A stretch of DNA of 64,000 nucleotides. Source: Mesorhizobium sp. ZC-5. Its GTDB lineage: Bacteria; Pseudomonadota; Alphaproteobacteria; Rhizobiales; Rhizobiaceae. The translations under genes were made by a program, and so were the position numbers. Below, one piece after another: positions 49,116 to 58,222 of this stretch (position 1 is the first letter of the stretch; every line of letters begins with the position of its first letter). The stretch covers positions 372,001 through 436,000 of the forward strand of contig NZ_JAOWPT010000002.1 of assembly GCF_025753855.1 (NCBI RefSeq), written 5' to 3'. A model generated the notes under the pieces. The model searched no databases. It had not been told where the DNA came from and saw nothing but the letters and a program-made list of their open reading frames with translations.

Positions 49116-49883
49116 TCAGAGATAATCCATCACCCCGCGGCGCAGCAGGTCGAGCGCCAGGATGGTGATGCCGATGCGGAACCATTTGCGGAACGTGTCT
49201 TCCGGAATCCTGTCCAGCCAGCTGGTGCCGAAAACCGTGCCGAGGAAGCCGGAAACCACCATCACGGCGATCAGCGGCAGCCACTGCCAGAAGGCAAAGC
49301 CGGCGATCCCGAAGACGAGGATCTTCAGCCCGTGCTGGACAGTCATCGCGGCGCCGTGCGTGGCAACCAGCGCCTTGCGGTCGTTGGGCAGGATCTGCGC
49401 CAGGATCGGCGACATCAACGGCCCGGTGGCGCCGACGAACATGGTGGTGAGAGCAAGCACCGCACTGGCGGCCGCCATGCCGATGCGCCCGAGCGTGGCG
49501 AGGCCAGGGATCTTCACCCAGGTGATGGCGATGATGAAGGCGCCGAGCATGATCTTCAGCGCCGAATCAGGCAACTGCACGACCAGGAAGACGCCGGCAA
49601 TGGCGCCGACGACGCTGCCGGCGATGAACGGCATGGCGACGTCCATGCGCACATTGGCGCGCTGATGCCAGGTGCGGCCGGTGTTGGAGCCCAACTGCAC
49701 TGCGCCATGCACGGGAATCAGGGCTGCGACCGGCACGAACAGGCCCATCAGCGCCAGCATGGCGAGGCCGCCGCCGACGCCGAAGGCGGCAGTCAGCGCC
49801 GAGGTGAAGAAACTGGCAACGACAAGCAGCGCGGCAGGCGCTGTGGCAAGACCTTCAGGCAGCCAACCGGCGATTGCTTCCAA
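49116..49883 (-). CDS. TSUP family (TauE/SafE) membrane permease
   Basis: A 255-residue membrane protein with eight or so hydrophobic segments. It has the TSUP repeats, beginning AALLVVASFFTSALTAAFGVGGGLAML, and a matching later segment (LTTMFVGATGPLMSPILAQ). Family members export sulfite, sulfoacetate or other organosulfur ions. The TTG at 49883 is chosen because the frame upstream is polar, overlaps the NDUFA9-like gene and lacks membrane character. GGAG lies nine bases before it. Confidence 0.8.
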   Translation of the reverse strand: MEAIAGWLPEGLATAPAALLVVASFFTSALTAAFGVGGGLAMLALMGLFVPVAALIPVHGAVQLGSNTGRTWHQRANVRMDVAMPFIAGSVVGAIAGVFLVVQLPDSALKIMLGAFIIAITWVKIPGLATLGRIGMAAASAVLALTTMFVGATGPLMSPILAQILPNDRKALVATHGAAMTVQHGLKILVFGIAGFAFWQWLPLIAVMVVSGFLGTVFGTSWLDRIPEDTFRKWFRIGITILALDLLRRGVMDYL

Positions 49884-49899
49884 GCTTGATCGGCTCCAC

Positions 49900-50874
49900 T
49901 CAGGCCAGCGTCTTGCGGGTGAACTGGCCGGCCGGCCGGTAGCGCCACAGATAGGAGGGCAGGATCGCGGCGGACGCCTGGGGCTGAATGCCGAGCGCCG
50001 TGATGGTGCGTCCCTGTCTCTCGGCATCCGCGGAAACGACGTTGTCGTTCCTTAGCTGCGTCACCTGATCGGTGGTGAGCAGCGGGCTCGGCAGCATGCC
50101 AAGGATCGACCCCTGCAATTCAGCCAGCCACCACGGAACGGTCACCAACTGCCGCTTGCGGTCGATGATTTCCAGCATCTCCTCCATGCATTCACGGAAC
50201 GTCATCACTTCCGGGCCGCCGAGTTCGTAGATCGTGCCGCCCTTGACCGTACCGTCGACCGAACGAGCGATCGCTTCGGCGACGTCGCCGACGAAAACCG
50301 GCTGGAACCGCGTGTTGCCGCCGCCGAGCAGCGGCAGGAATGGCGAATAGCGCGCCATGTCGGCGAAGCGGTTGTAGAACTGGTCTTCCGGACCGAAGAC
50401 GATCGATGGACGGAAGATGACGGCATTCTTGTTGGCCTCGAGCACGGCCATTTCACCGCGCGCCTTGCTCCGCGCATAAAGCGAAGCCGAATCGACGCTG
50501 GCCCCGATGGCGGAATTGTGGGTCAGGCCGGCACCGGCGGCGGCTGCTGCCTGCGCGACGGCGCGGGCGCCCTCATCATGCACCGCCGAGAACTTCTGCT
50601 TGCCGCCTTCGTAAAGGATGCCGACCAGGTTGACGACATGATCGGCGCCTTCGACGGCGCGGTCGATCGACCAGCGGACGCGAATATTGGCCTGTACCGG
50701 CTGGATCTGGCCGACATTGCCGAGCGGCTGAACAAAGTTGGCGAGATCGGGGCGACGGCAGGCGACGCGCACCCGGTAGCCGCGCCGTGCCAGCGCGCGC
50801 ACCACATGCCGTCCAACAAAACCGGATCCGCCAAAAACAGTGACCAGTTTCGGGATTTCGGTGATTGTCGTCAT
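49900..50874 (-). CDS. NDUFA9-like NAD(P)-binding protein
   Basis: A 324-residue extended SDR-fold protein related to the complex I accessory subunit NDUFA9. The Rossmann motif is VFGGSGFVGRHVVRAL, followed by VNLVGILYEGG and the typical SALYARSKARGE region (here SASLYARSKARGE). Alphaproteobacterial members are often linked to complex I stability or ubiquinone biology, which is inference here. It precedes the TSUP gene on the same strand. Confidence 0.88.
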   Translation of the reverse strand: MTTITEIPKLVTVFGGSGFVGRHVVRALARRGYRVRVACRRPDLANFVQPLGNVGQIQPVQANIRVRWSIDRAVEGADHVVNLVGILYEGGKQKFSAVHDEGARAVAQAAAAAGAGLTHNSAIGASVDSASLYARSKARGEMAVLEANKNAVIFRPSIVFGPEDQFYNRFADMARYSPFLPLLGGGNTRFQPVFVGDVAEAIARSVDGTVKGGTIYELGGPEVMTFRECMEEMLEIIDRKRQLVTVPWWLAELQGSILGMLPSPLLTTDQVTQLRNDNVVSADAERQGRTITALGIQPQASAAILPSYLWRYRPAGQFTRKTLA

Positions 50875-51050
50875 GGCGCGCTCCGCTCGGCTTGCTGGCC
50901 TGTCTGTCGTGGCTTCTTAATCGCTTTTATCGGGAAGGCAATACTTGATGCGGAAATGGTATAACAAACGGCTGTTTTCGAGAGAAAACAACCGTGCACC
51001 GCACAAGCATCTCCGTTGCCACGCTGCGGAAATCCGCCCTGGCCATTGAG

Positions 51051-51074
51051 CCCTTCGACAGGCTCAGGATGAGG
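51051..51074. repeat. Short dispersed repeat (CCCTTCGACAGGCTCAGG type)
   Basis: The 24 bases at 51051-51074 start CCCTTCGACAGGCTCAGG and resemble a dispersed motif common in rhizobial genomes. It lies in the gap between the NDUFA9-like gene and the hypothetical gene at 51094. Only one copy was seen in the window. Confidence 0.45.
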
Positions 51075-51093
51075 AGACGGGGACGCCGTCGCG

Positions 51094-51843
51094 TCATGAC
51101 GTGTCGAAGCGCACCAGGGCGTCCCGTGCGAGCGCGTGGGTTTCGGACAAAAGGTCGTGCTCTTCGCGGCGCTCCCGTTTCGGAGCCCGGCGCGGCAAGG
51201 AGCCCGGCGGAATTCCGGGCCTGAGCGGCGACAGGGCTCTGGCTTTGCCCGCCGCGCGGGCAGCCATGCGCCGGAGCCGCCAGCGCACCAGACGATCGGC
51301 CTGTGCCGGCAAATCGTCGAGCGCCCGCGCCAACGCTGCGATGCGGCGCAGGATGCCGGCGGCGTCGAGTTCGTCGTCGCCGGGCAGGGCTGGCGACGGA
51401 CCTTTCCAGCCCGCGCCATGCGGTTTTCCCGAGAAGAACCACTCGTAACGCTTGGGTCGGTCGGCCAGCGCGAAAAGCGGCGGACGTGCATCGGAAGTTT
51501 TGCCGTCGCCGGACGGAGCGGCTATGGAACTACCCCCACCCCTAACCCCTCCCCACAAGGGGGAGGGGGACCGGGTCGGCGCCGGCTGCGTCGCCGGGTG
51601 TTCGGAGCCCGCGGCGCGCGGGTTCAGGATGGGCAGGCCGCTCGCCAGAACGACGATCAGGCGGCGCGTCGCGGCCTCGACGGGCCTCAGCAGCAGAAGC
51701 AGCCTGCGGCAGGCCCGGCGCGACAATGTCCAGGCCTCGCGGCTGGCCTCAAAAGCGCGGCCGGCGCGGCCGGTGTCCGAGGCGGCGGAGCCGGTGTCGT
51801 CGGCAAGCCCGGCATAGACGAAGATGAAGGCGAGAAGGCGCAT
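51094..51843 (-). CDS. Conserved-looking hypothetical protein with repeat-derived insert
   Basis: A protein of about 249 residues that I do not recognise. It is Arg- and Ala-rich, with a helical N-terminus (MRLLAFIFVYAGL) and helical segments in the second half (ILRRIAALARALDDLPAQADRLVRWRLRRM). The stretch PSPLWGGVRGGG near the middle is the translation of a dispersed DNA repeat (51531-51570). The ATG at 51843 is chosen by the N-terminal hydrophobic pattern; another at 51900 is possible. Function unknown. Confidence 0.6.
   Translation of the reverse strand: MRLLAFIFVYAGLADDTGSAASDTGRAGRAFEASREAWTLSRRACRRLLLLLRPVEAATRRLIVVLASGLPILNPRAAGSEHPATQPAPTRSPSPLWGGVRGGGSSIAAPSGDGKTSDARPPLFALADRPKRYEWFFSGKPHGAGWKGPSPALPGDDELDAAGILRRIAALARALDDLPAQADRLVRWRLRRMAARAAGKARALSPLRPGIPPGSLPRRAPKRERREEHDLLSETHALARDALVRFDTS
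51531..51570 (+). repeat. C-rich dispersed repeat, copy A (inside a gene)
   Basis: A 40-base C-rich element, beginning TACCCCCACCCCTAACCCC and ending GGGGGAGGGGGA, is identical base for base to copy B at 53796-53835. Here it lies within the hypothetical gene at 51094-51843 and is translated on the minus strand. Confidence 0.8.
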
Positions 51844-52168
51844 CAGCGTTGTGCGATGGCGCTCCGTCTCCCTGTCCTGCCGATCCTGCCTTTCCACCAC
51901 GCCTCGCCTCGAAAATGAGAACAGGCAAAAGGTTAAAGCGGGGCCGCAGGGGCGTGGAAAAGACGAAAGCGGAAATATTTTCAGGAATCGTGCAAGCGAT
52001 TGAAATCACTCGAAAGAATCTTCACCGAAGAGCGAAAAGCCGTCGAAGCGGGCGGATTCATTCACGCTTGGGCGCCGAACTTCCAAGCCTCGCGCTTCAT
52101 CACCGTTCAGGCATGGTGGCTCCGCCAATCGCCGGCGGTTTGCGGAAGCAGCAAAAACACAAGCCGCC

Positions 52169-53743
52169 TCACGCCACCATAATCTCGATCAGGCAGGACT
52201 TGCCAAGGCTGCGGGCGCGCGCCAGCGCGGCGGGCAGGCTTTCGGTGGACATCAGGCGCTCGGCCGGCATGTGATAGGCATCGGCGATGCGGCAGAAATC
52301 CGGCGGGGCCGGCGAGACGCCGACCGGCTCGACACCGGCATCCAGCATCGAGGTCTCGATCTCGCGGTAGCCGCGGTTGTTCCAGACGACGAAAATGACG
52401 GCCGCGCCGGCGTCGAGCGCGGCGCCCATTTCCGGGAACGTGAACTGGAAGCCGCCATCGCCGGAGAGACAGACGACGGGCGCTGATGGATCGGCCAGGG
52501 CCGCACCGACGGCGGCCGGCGGGCCGTAACCCAGCGCGCCGAAACCTGTGGCGGCGTTGAACCAGCCGCCGGGCCGGTCGTGATCGTAGAACAGGTTGCC
52601 GGCATAGACCGGCTGGGTGGAATCGCCGACAATGATCGCGCCAGGGAGCGCGTCGCGGATTGTTTCGATCACCTTGACCTGGTCCTGCATGGCCGGGCCG
52701 ATTTCCTGCCAGGCCGCGTCGCGCGCGGCGACGGCGCGGGCAGCGCCTCCGCTTTTCTTTCCGGTGGGCAGGACTGCCAGCAGAGCCTCGATCGCGGTGG
52801 AGGCGTCTGCCTCGATCGCAACGGCCGCCGGCCAGCGGGCGAGTTGGGTGGCGTCGATGTCGATGCGGACAAGGTTGGCCGGTGCCGCAAAGCCGCCGTC
52901 GGCATACATGTCGTAATCTGTCGGGCCGAATTCGGTGCCGGCGGCGATGATGAAATCGGCTTGGGCCATCAAGGCGCGGACGGACTTCAGGCTCGGGCTG
53001 GCATGCACGCCGAGCGGATGGCCGTGCAGGAGCCCGCGCGCATTCGCCGTGGTGACGACCGGCGCGTCGAGCAGTTCGGCGAGCCGGTGCAATGCAGCCT
53101 CGGCGCGCTTGGCGCCACCGCCGGCCAAGATCACGGGGCTTTTGGCGGCGGCGGCAAGTTTCGCTGCCCTGGCGATGCCTGCGCTGTCGGGCGTAGCGGG
53201 ACGATCGCGAACCGGAGCGAAGGTGACATCGCCGGCGGGCAGCCCCATTACGTCGGTGGGGATTTCGATATGCACAGGCCCGGGCCGGCCGGACGACAGC
53301 AGCGCGAAGGCGCGCGCCATTGCGCCGGCGAGCGCCGCCGGCTCATCGATCCTCTCCGACGACAGTGCCACCTTCTCCATCATGCCGCGCTGGTCGGGAA
53401 GCTCATGCAGGAAGCCGAGACCCTTGCCGAGCGAATCGCGCTTGTTGACGCCGGAAATCACCAGCATCGGGATGGAATCGGCGCGCGCCTGCGCCATTGC
53501 GGTGATGGTGTTGGTCAGGCCCGGACCGGTGATGACGAAGGCGACGCCGGGCTTGCCCGACACGCGGGCGTAACCGTCGGCCATGAAGCCCGCGCCCTGT
53601 TCGTGGCGCGGCGTGACGTGGCGGATCTTCGACCGCGCCAGACCGCGATAGAGCTCGATGGTGTGGACGCCGGGAATGCCGAAAACGGTGTCGACGCCAT
53701 GCGCCTCGAGCAGGGAAATCAGGGCTTCGCCGGTGGTGGTCAT
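52169..53743 (-). CDS. ThDP-dependent 2-oxoacid decarboxylase, 5-guanidino-2-oxopentanoate decarboxylase-like
   Basis: A 524-residue enzyme of the acetolactate-synthase-like ThDP family. The N-terminal catalytic Glu lies in RHEQGAGFMADGYAR, and the ThDP motif is GDGGFQFTFPEM, followed by WNNRGYRE, together the GDG-to-NN signature. AruI-type 5-guanidino-2-oxopentanoate decarboxylases resemble it closely, and the arginine-deiminase-like and polar amino acid transport genes nearby support a guanidino substrate. It ends with a helical C-terminus. No aminotransferase partner is in the window. Confidence 0.78.
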   Translation of the reverse strand: MTTTGEALISLLEAHGVDTVFGIPGVHTIELYRGLARSKIRHVTPRHEQGAGFMADGYARVSGKPGVAFVITGPGLTNTITAMAQARADSIPMLVISGVNKRDSLGKGLGFLHELPDQRGMMEKVALSSERIDEPAALAGAMARAFALLSSGRPGPVHIEIPTDVMGLPAGDVTFAPVRDRPATPDSAGIARAAKLAAAAKSPVILAGGGAKRAEAALHRLAELLDAPVVTTANARGLLHGHPLGVHASPSLKSVRALMAQADFIIAAGTEFGPTDYDMYADGGFAAPANLVRIDIDATQLARWPAAVAIEADASTAIEALLAVLPTGKKSGGAARAVAARDAAWQEIGPAMQDQVKVIETIRDALPGAIIVGDSTQPVYAGNLFYDHDRPGGWFNAATGFGALGYGPPAAVGAALADPSAPVVCLSGDGGFQFTFPEMGAALDAGAAVIFVVWNNRGYREIETSMLDAGVEPVGVSPAPPDFCRIADAYHMPAERLMSTESLPAALARARSLGKSCLIEIMVA

Positions 53744-53795
53744 GGGTGATGCTCCTGGCGGGCTGACCGAAATGAAGTGCGATCGGTGATAAAAT

Positions 53796-53835
53796 TACCC
53801 CCACCCCTAACCCCTCCCCACAAGGGGGAGGGGGA
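53796..53835 (+). repeat. C-rich dispersed repeat, copy B
   Basis: Identical over 40 bases to copy A at 51531-51570. It lies 53 bases upstream of the ThDP enzyme start and faces copy C in the opposite orientation. Together they form a long inverted repeat with 61 bases between. Confidence 0.85.
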
Positions 53836-53896
53836 TACTCTCGTGCCTCCGCTCAAGCGAAAAGCCGAGAAGCTTGCGGAATAGGTTGCGACGGCG

Positions 53897-53936
53897 TCTC
53901 CCTCCCCCTTGTGGGGAGGGGTTAGGGGTGGGGGTA
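53897..53936 (-). repeat. C-rich dispersed repeat, copy C (inverted)
   Basis: The reverse complement matches copies A and B at 39 of 40 positions. It closes an inverted repeat with copy B and ends 40 bases before the stop codon of the TetR gene. The B-C pair could form a stem-loop between the TetR gene and the ThDP enzyme gene. Confidence 0.85.
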
Positions 53937-53975
53937 ACCGCCGCGACAAGTAACCCAAAAGTTTCATAGAGGTCC

Positions 53976-54626
53976 CTATTCCTTCGCCGAACAAACCGGC
54001 TCCCGCAACCTCAGCCCGAGCATTTCCTCCACCGAACCGATACCGATTTCGGCCAGTTCGCGCGTCTCGAAAAAATCGCCGGCAAGGCAGCCTTCGATCC
54101 ACAGCCCGTCGATGATGGCGTTGATGGCGATGGCGTAGCGGCGTAGTTCAGGCTTGGCGGCAGTACGGCCGGCCGCCACCAGCACTTCGGCGACCAGCGC
54201 CTCCACCTCGTCGCGAAAGCCGAGATAGCCGGCACGGTGGGCCGCAGCGAGCGCGGGGTCCGAACTGGCGCGGCCGATGAAACTTGCCCATTGCGAGAAT
54301 ACCCGCGCGTCGATGACCGGCGGCAGCAGGCTGGCCTCGACGAAGGCTGAAAGGCGCTGCCGCGGATCCTGAGCGACCGTGGCAAGCGCCGTTTTTGCCT
54401 GCTCCGTCATTCTGCCCATGATCGTGGCATACGCGGCCTGCAGCAATTCCTCCTTGCCGGGAAAATAGTGACGGATGAGGCCGGCGGTAACGCCCGCCCG
54501 CAGCGCGATGGCCCGCACGGTGGCGCCTTGCAGTCCGCGCTCGGCGACACAGTCCAGCGTCGCCTCGATCAGATCCTGCCGTCGCCGCTCCTCGCCTTCG
54601 CGGCGGAATTTGCGCCGGCCTTGCAT
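53976..54626 (-). CDS. TetR/BetI family transcriptional regulator
   Basis: A 216-residue regulator. The helix-turn-helix region is RRRQDLIEATLDCVAERGLQGATVRAIALRAGVTAGLIRHYFPGKEELL, and the C-terminal ligand domain resembles BetI. The name BetI is only a family label: no choline genes are present. It probably represses the guanidino catabolic genes and responds to a substrate or product. The ATG at 54626 lies two bases after the arginine-deiminase-like gene ends. Confidence 0.9.
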   Translation of the reverse strand: MQGRRKFRREGEERRRQDLIEATLDCVAERGLQGATVRAIALRAGVTAGLIRHYFPGKEELLQAAYATIMGRMTEQAKTALATVAQDPRQRLSAFVEASLLPPVIDARVFSQWASFIGRASSDPALAAAHRAGYLGFRDEVEALVAEVLVAAGRTAAKPELRRYAIAINAIIDGLWIEGCLAGDFFETRELAEIGIGSVEEMLGLRLREPVCSAKE

Positions 54627-54628
54627 GG

Positions 54629-55501
54629 TCACCGGCGCAGGATCGGCCGGGTCAGGCAGGTGGGGCCGCCCTCGCAGGCGATGCAGAGCGCATCGGCTTC
54701 GAAGGTTTTTACCACGCAGCCGGCCGCTTCCATGGCGGCTTTGGTTTTCGGGAAGCCGGCGACCGCGATGATTTCGCGGGGCGCCGTCGGCAAGACGTTG
54801 AGGCTGAGCCCGTTCGAGGCGAAGAATTCGTCGGCGTCGCCTTCGACCAGCCGGATGCCGCGCGCCCGGAGCAATTGGTAGAAGGCAGCCGGCAGCAGCG
54901 GCGCGTAGACCAGCGCGAGGTCGTCGGCGAGCGGCGAAATGACCGACATCAGATGCAGGCAGGCCTCCTCGCCGTGCCAGAGAGGCAGGTCGTAGCCGAG
55001 GACATCGATGCCATGCGGGCCGAGCAGGTTGGCCATCTGCTGGATGCCAGCCTGGTTGGTGCGGACGCCGCGTCCGATGGCAAGCGTTTTGGCATCGACC
55101 CAGACGCAATCGCCGCCCTCGACCTGGCCCGGTGCCTCGATGCGGCCAAGGACCGGCACGCCCAGTCGTTTGTAGGTTTCTTCATGCAGGGACGGCTCGG
55201 GATGGCGCAGCGTCTTGCCCATCGAGAGGATGATGGCGCCGTGATCCGACATCAGCGACGGGTCGTGCGTGAAAACGGAATCCGACAGGCCGTCCTCGCG
55301 GTCGTCGATCCAGGCGATCTCGGCACCGGAAGCCGCGACGAGCTCGGCAAGCGCTGCATGCTGGCGGGCTGCCCTGGCGGCGTCGAAGCCCGGCCCGTAG
55401 TGCCATTCCTTCCGGTCGGCGCCGCGCATGGCGTTGGCCGCGGAGCGCATCAGGACGCGCCGGAGCGGCGCCGCCATGGACTGTGAGCCGTAAGCGTTCA
55501 C
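54629..55501 (-). CDS. Arginine deiminase / dimethylargininase-like hydrolase
   Basis: A 290-residue guanidino-modifying enzyme. The substrate-binding Asp region is DDREDGLSDSVFTHDPSLM, an acidic loop is GQVEGGDCVW, the catalytic His lies in HGEEACLHLMSVI, and the nucleophile Cys is in EGGPTCLTRP. Members deiminate arginine, methylated arginine or related compounds; sequence does not choose among them. The GTG start at 55501 fits the length; an ATG at 55477 is possible. It is followed by the TetR gene and diverges from the ABC transporter genes. Confidence 0.85.
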   Translation of the reverse strand: MNAYGSQSMAAPLRRVLMRSAANAMRGADRKEWHYGPGFDAARAARQHAALAELVAASGAEIAWIDDREDGLSDSVFTHDPSLMSDHGAIILSMGKTLRHPEPSLHEETYKRLGVPVLGRIEAPGQVEGGDCVWVDAKTLAIGRGVRTNQAGIQQMANLLGPHGIDVLGYDLPLWHGEEACLHLMSVISPLADDLALVYAPLLPAAFYQLLRARGIRLVEGDADEFFASNGLSLNVLPTAPREIIAVAGFPKTKAAMEAAGCVVKTFEADALCIACEGGPTCLTRPILRR

Positions 55502-55554
55502 GTGAGGTTTCTTCCCGGAAAATTGGCTGAGTGACGACGAGGAGAATATTTATA

Positions 55555-55579
55555 CACTTGCATAACAACGCCGCAAGTG
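55555..55579. promoter_or_regulatory. Inverted repeat in the divergent control region
   Basis: CACTTGC (55555-55561) and GCAAGTG (55573-55579) are perfect 7-base inverted repeats around 11 bases. They lie in the 229-base gap between the arginine-deiminase-like gene and the ABC transporter genes. The TetR-family regulator encoded next door is the natural candidate binder, but this is inference. Confidence 0.45.
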
Positions 55580-55730
55580 CCGTAATGGGGAAAGACAAGA
55601 GCGGACGGTGGCCCGGTTGACGCGACAAGGCGCACGGGTCCATCCTCACCGCCAGGGGAACCGATGACAGGGCGATGACCGGCCGATTGCACGCTGACGG
55701 GAAGACGATGCCGCGCGGGAGCAAGCGCCG

Positions 55731-56543
55731 ATGACGGCGGCAACCGCCGTTCCAGCCATCCGGGCCGCGGTGGAAGACGCCGCCGAGGCGATCCACATCG
55801 AGGACCTGCACAAGAAGTTCGGCCAGCTGCACGTGCTGAAGGGCGTGTCGCTGTCGGCGCGCGACGGCGACGTGGTGGCGATCATCGGCGGCAGCGGCTC
55901 CGGCAAGTCGACGTTGCTCCGATGCATCAACTGCCTGGAAAATCCAACCAGCGGCATCATCCGCGTCAATGGCGAGGAGATCAGGCTGAAGGGCGACAGC
56001 CACGGCAACACCGTGCCGGCCGACCGCCGCCAGATCGAGCGCATCCGTTCAAAACTCGGCATGGTGTTCCAGAACTTCAATCTGTGGAGCCACATGACGC
56101 TGCTCGACAATGTCATCGAGGTTCCGGTGCATGTGCTTGGCGTCAAGCGCGACGAGGCGATCGCTTATGGCGAGCAGCTGCTGGCGCGCGTCGGCCTCGC
56201 CGAAAAGCGCGACGTCTATCCGGCCTTCCTGTCCGGCGGCCAGCAGCAGCGCGGCGCCATCGCCCGCGCGCTGGCCATCCAGCCGCGCGTCATGCTGTTC
56301 GACGAGCCGACCTCGGCGCTCGACCCCGAACTGGTCGGCGAGGTGCTGAAGGTGATCGGCGACCTGGCGCGCGAGGGGCGCACCATGATCCTCGTCACCC
56401 ACGAGATGAAGTTCGCCCGCGAAGTGGCGAGCCATGTCGTCTACCTGCACAACGGCAAGGTGGAGGAGGAAGGACCGCCGGCGGAAGTTTTCGGTGCGCC
56501 GAAATCCGACCGGCTGAAACAGTTTCTGCGCAACGTCGGATGA
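55731..56543 (+). CDS. Polar amino acid ABC transporter ATP-binding protein
   Basis: A 270-residue ATPase of the HisP/ArtP type. Walker A is GGSGSGKSTLL, the signature is LSGGQQQRGAIARAL, Walker B is VMLFDEPTSALD and the switch His is in VTHEMKFAREV. It starts the transporter operon for a basic or guanidino amino acid. The binding protein follows 49 bases later. Confidence 0.93.
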   Translation: MTAATAVPAIRAAVEDAAEAIHIEDLHKKFGQLHVLKGVSLSARDGDVVAIIGGSGSGKSTLLRCINCLENPTSGIIRVNGEEIRLKGDSHGNTVPADRRQIERIRSKLGMVFQNFNLWSHMTLLDNVIEVPVHVLGVKRDEAIAYGEQLLARVGLAEKRDVYPAFLSGGQQQRGAIARALAIQPRVMLFDEPTSALDPELVGEVLKVIGDLAREGRTMILVTHEMKFAREVASHVVYLHNGKVEEEGPPAEVFGAPKSDRLKQFLRNVG

Positions 56544-56592
56544 ACGATTGCGGGAAAACCGGGAACAACAAAAGGGAAATGGGAGAACTGAA

Positions 56593-57387
56593 ATGAAAAC
56601 TTTCTTCAAGACCGCGGCCGCGGCGGCGCTGATCGCGCTGGCTGGCGTCGCCTCGGCGAGCGCCCAGCAGACCAAGGTCGGCTTTTCGCCCGAAGCCTAT
56701 CCGCCGTTCTATTCGCAGGATGCGTCCGGCGCCTGGGGCGGCTGGGAAGTCGAGATCGTCAATGCGATCTGCGCCGAAGCCAAGCTCGACTGCGTGCTGA
56801 CCCCGATCCCGTGGGACGGCCTCATCCCCGGCCTGAATTCCAAGAAGATCGACGCCATCATGAATTCGATGTCGATCACCGCCGATCGCATGAAGGAGAT
56901 CGACTTCTCCGACAAGTATTACAACACGCCGACCGGAGTCGCCGGCGCCAAGGACCAGACCTTCGACGCGTCGCCGGCGGGGCTGAAAGGCAAGATCATC
57001 GGCGTGCAGGTTTCCACCGTGCACGCGGCCTATGCCAAGAAGCACTTCACCGAGGCCGCCGAGATCAAGGAATACCAGACGCAGGACGAAGCCAACCAGG
57101 ACCTCGCCGCCGGCCGCATCGACGCCACGCAGGCCGATTCCATCGCGCTCGACGCCTTCCTGAAATCGGACCAGGGCAAGGGCTGCTGCGACATGAAGGG
57201 TATCGTCGCACCGGATGACGAAGTGCTTGGCCCCGGCGTCGGCGCCGGCGTGCGCAAGGACGATGCCGAGCTCAAGGGCAAGATCAACGCCGCGATCAAG
57301 GCGATCCGCGACAACGGCAAATATGCCGAGATCACCAAGAAGTACTTCGACTTCGACGTCTACGGCGAAGCCGCCCAGTCGAACTGA
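56593..57387 (+). CDS. Polar amino acid ABC transporter substrate-binding protein
   Basis: A 264-residue periplasmic binding protein with a signal peptide (TAAAAALIALAGVASASAQQ). The mature protein has the family 3 pattern (KVGFSPEAYPPFYSQDASGAWGGWEVEIVNAICAEAKLDC, IDAIMNSMSITADRMKEIDFSDKYYNTPT). A GGGAGAA ribosome-binding site sits before the ATG. Lysine/arginine/ornithine-type ligands are likely; the exact guanidino compound is unknown. Confidence 0.93.
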   Translation: MKTFFKTAAAAALIALAGVASASAQQTKVGFSPEAYPPFYSQDASGAWGGWEVEIVNAICAEAKLDCVLTPIPWDGLIPGLNSKKIDAIMNSMSITADRMKEIDFSDKYYNTPTGVAGAKDQTFDASPAGLKGKIIGVQVSTVHAAYAKKHFTEAAEIKEYQTQDEANQDLAAGRIDATQADSIALDAFLKSDQGKGCCDMKGIVAPDDEVLGPGVGAGVRKDDAELKGKINAAIKAIRDNGKYAEITKKYFDFDVYGEAAQSN

Positions 57388-57421
57388 TCGAGGCACGTTT
57401 CCCGGCCGCCCGTTTTGAAGC

Positions 57422-58222
57422 GTGGCGGCCGGACACTTCCGGATTCGCCCGCAATCTCAGACGCGAGGATACAAGCTGGACGTACTCGTCAGTCTTTTCG
57501 GAGCCAGCACGCTGGAACTCCTGTCGTTCGAGCCGCCCGGCTGGGGCGCCAACCTGCTGCGCGGCCTTGCCGCCTCGATCCAGATCGCCTGCGGCGCCTT
57601 CGGCCTCGGCCTTTTGATCGGCATCGGAGGCGCCTATGGCAAGCTCTATGGCGGGCCGGTGGTGCGCGACCTGCTTGAGACCTACACGACGGTCGTGCGG
57701 GCGGTGCCTGAACTGGTGCTGATCCTGATCCTGTATTTCGCCGGCACCGACCTCATCAACCAGCTCATGACCGCGCTCGGCTATCCGCCGGTCGACATCA
57801 ACGGACTGATCGCCGGCATCGGCGTGCTGGCAGTCGTGCAAGGCGCCTATTCCACCGAAGTGCTGCGCGGCGCCATCCTGGCGATCCCGCAGGGCCAGAT
57901 CGAGGCGGCGCGCGCCTACGGCATGCCGCCGGGGTTGCTGCTTCGGCGCATCACCTTGCCGGCGATGCTGCCGTTCGCCATTCCCGGCCTCGCCAACCTC
58001 TGGCTCATCGCCACCAAGGACACCGCGCTGCTGGCCGTGGTCGGCTTCAGCGAACTGACGCAGACGACGCGCCAGGCGGCCGGCGCCACCAAGGCCTACT
58101 TCACCTTCTTCATGGCGGCGGGCGTGCTCTATCTGTCGCTGACGCTGTTCTCGGAGGTCATCATCAAGCGTGTCGAGCGCTGGTCGCGGCGCGGCATGCC
58201 CTCGGTCTCGGGACCGCACTGA
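57422..58222 (+). CDS. Polar amino acid ABC transporter permease 1
   Basis: A 266-residue inner-membrane permease of the HisQ/ArtQ type. The membrane core starts with LVSLFGASTLELLSF and the EAA loop is IEAARAYGMPPGLLLRRITLPAML. The start is uncertain: GTG at 57422 is used, but the first 18 residues are polar and a later start is possible. Its TGA overlaps the next permease ATG. Confidence 0.88.
   Translation: MAAGHFRIRPQSQTRGYKLDVLVSLFGASTLELLSFEPPGWGANLLRGLAASIQIACGAFGLGLLIGIGGAYGKLYGGPVVRDLLETYTTVVRAVPELVLILILYFAGTDLINQLMTALGYPPVDINGLIAGIGVLAVVQGAYSTEVLRGAILAIPQGQIEAARAYGMPPGLLLRRITLPAMLPFAIPGLANLWLIATKDTALLAVVGFSELTQTTRQAAGATKAYFTFFMAAGVLYLSLTLFSEVIIKRVERWSRRGMPSVSGPH

Noticed and set aside
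52580-53749. 389-codon frame antisense to the ThDP enzyme
   Set aside because: It is a shadow of a 524-residue enzyme with full ThDP motifs.
53796-53936. Paired C-rich repeats considered as a CRISPR array
   Set aside because: There are only two local copies, they face opposite directions, and there are no spacers of equal length or cas genes.
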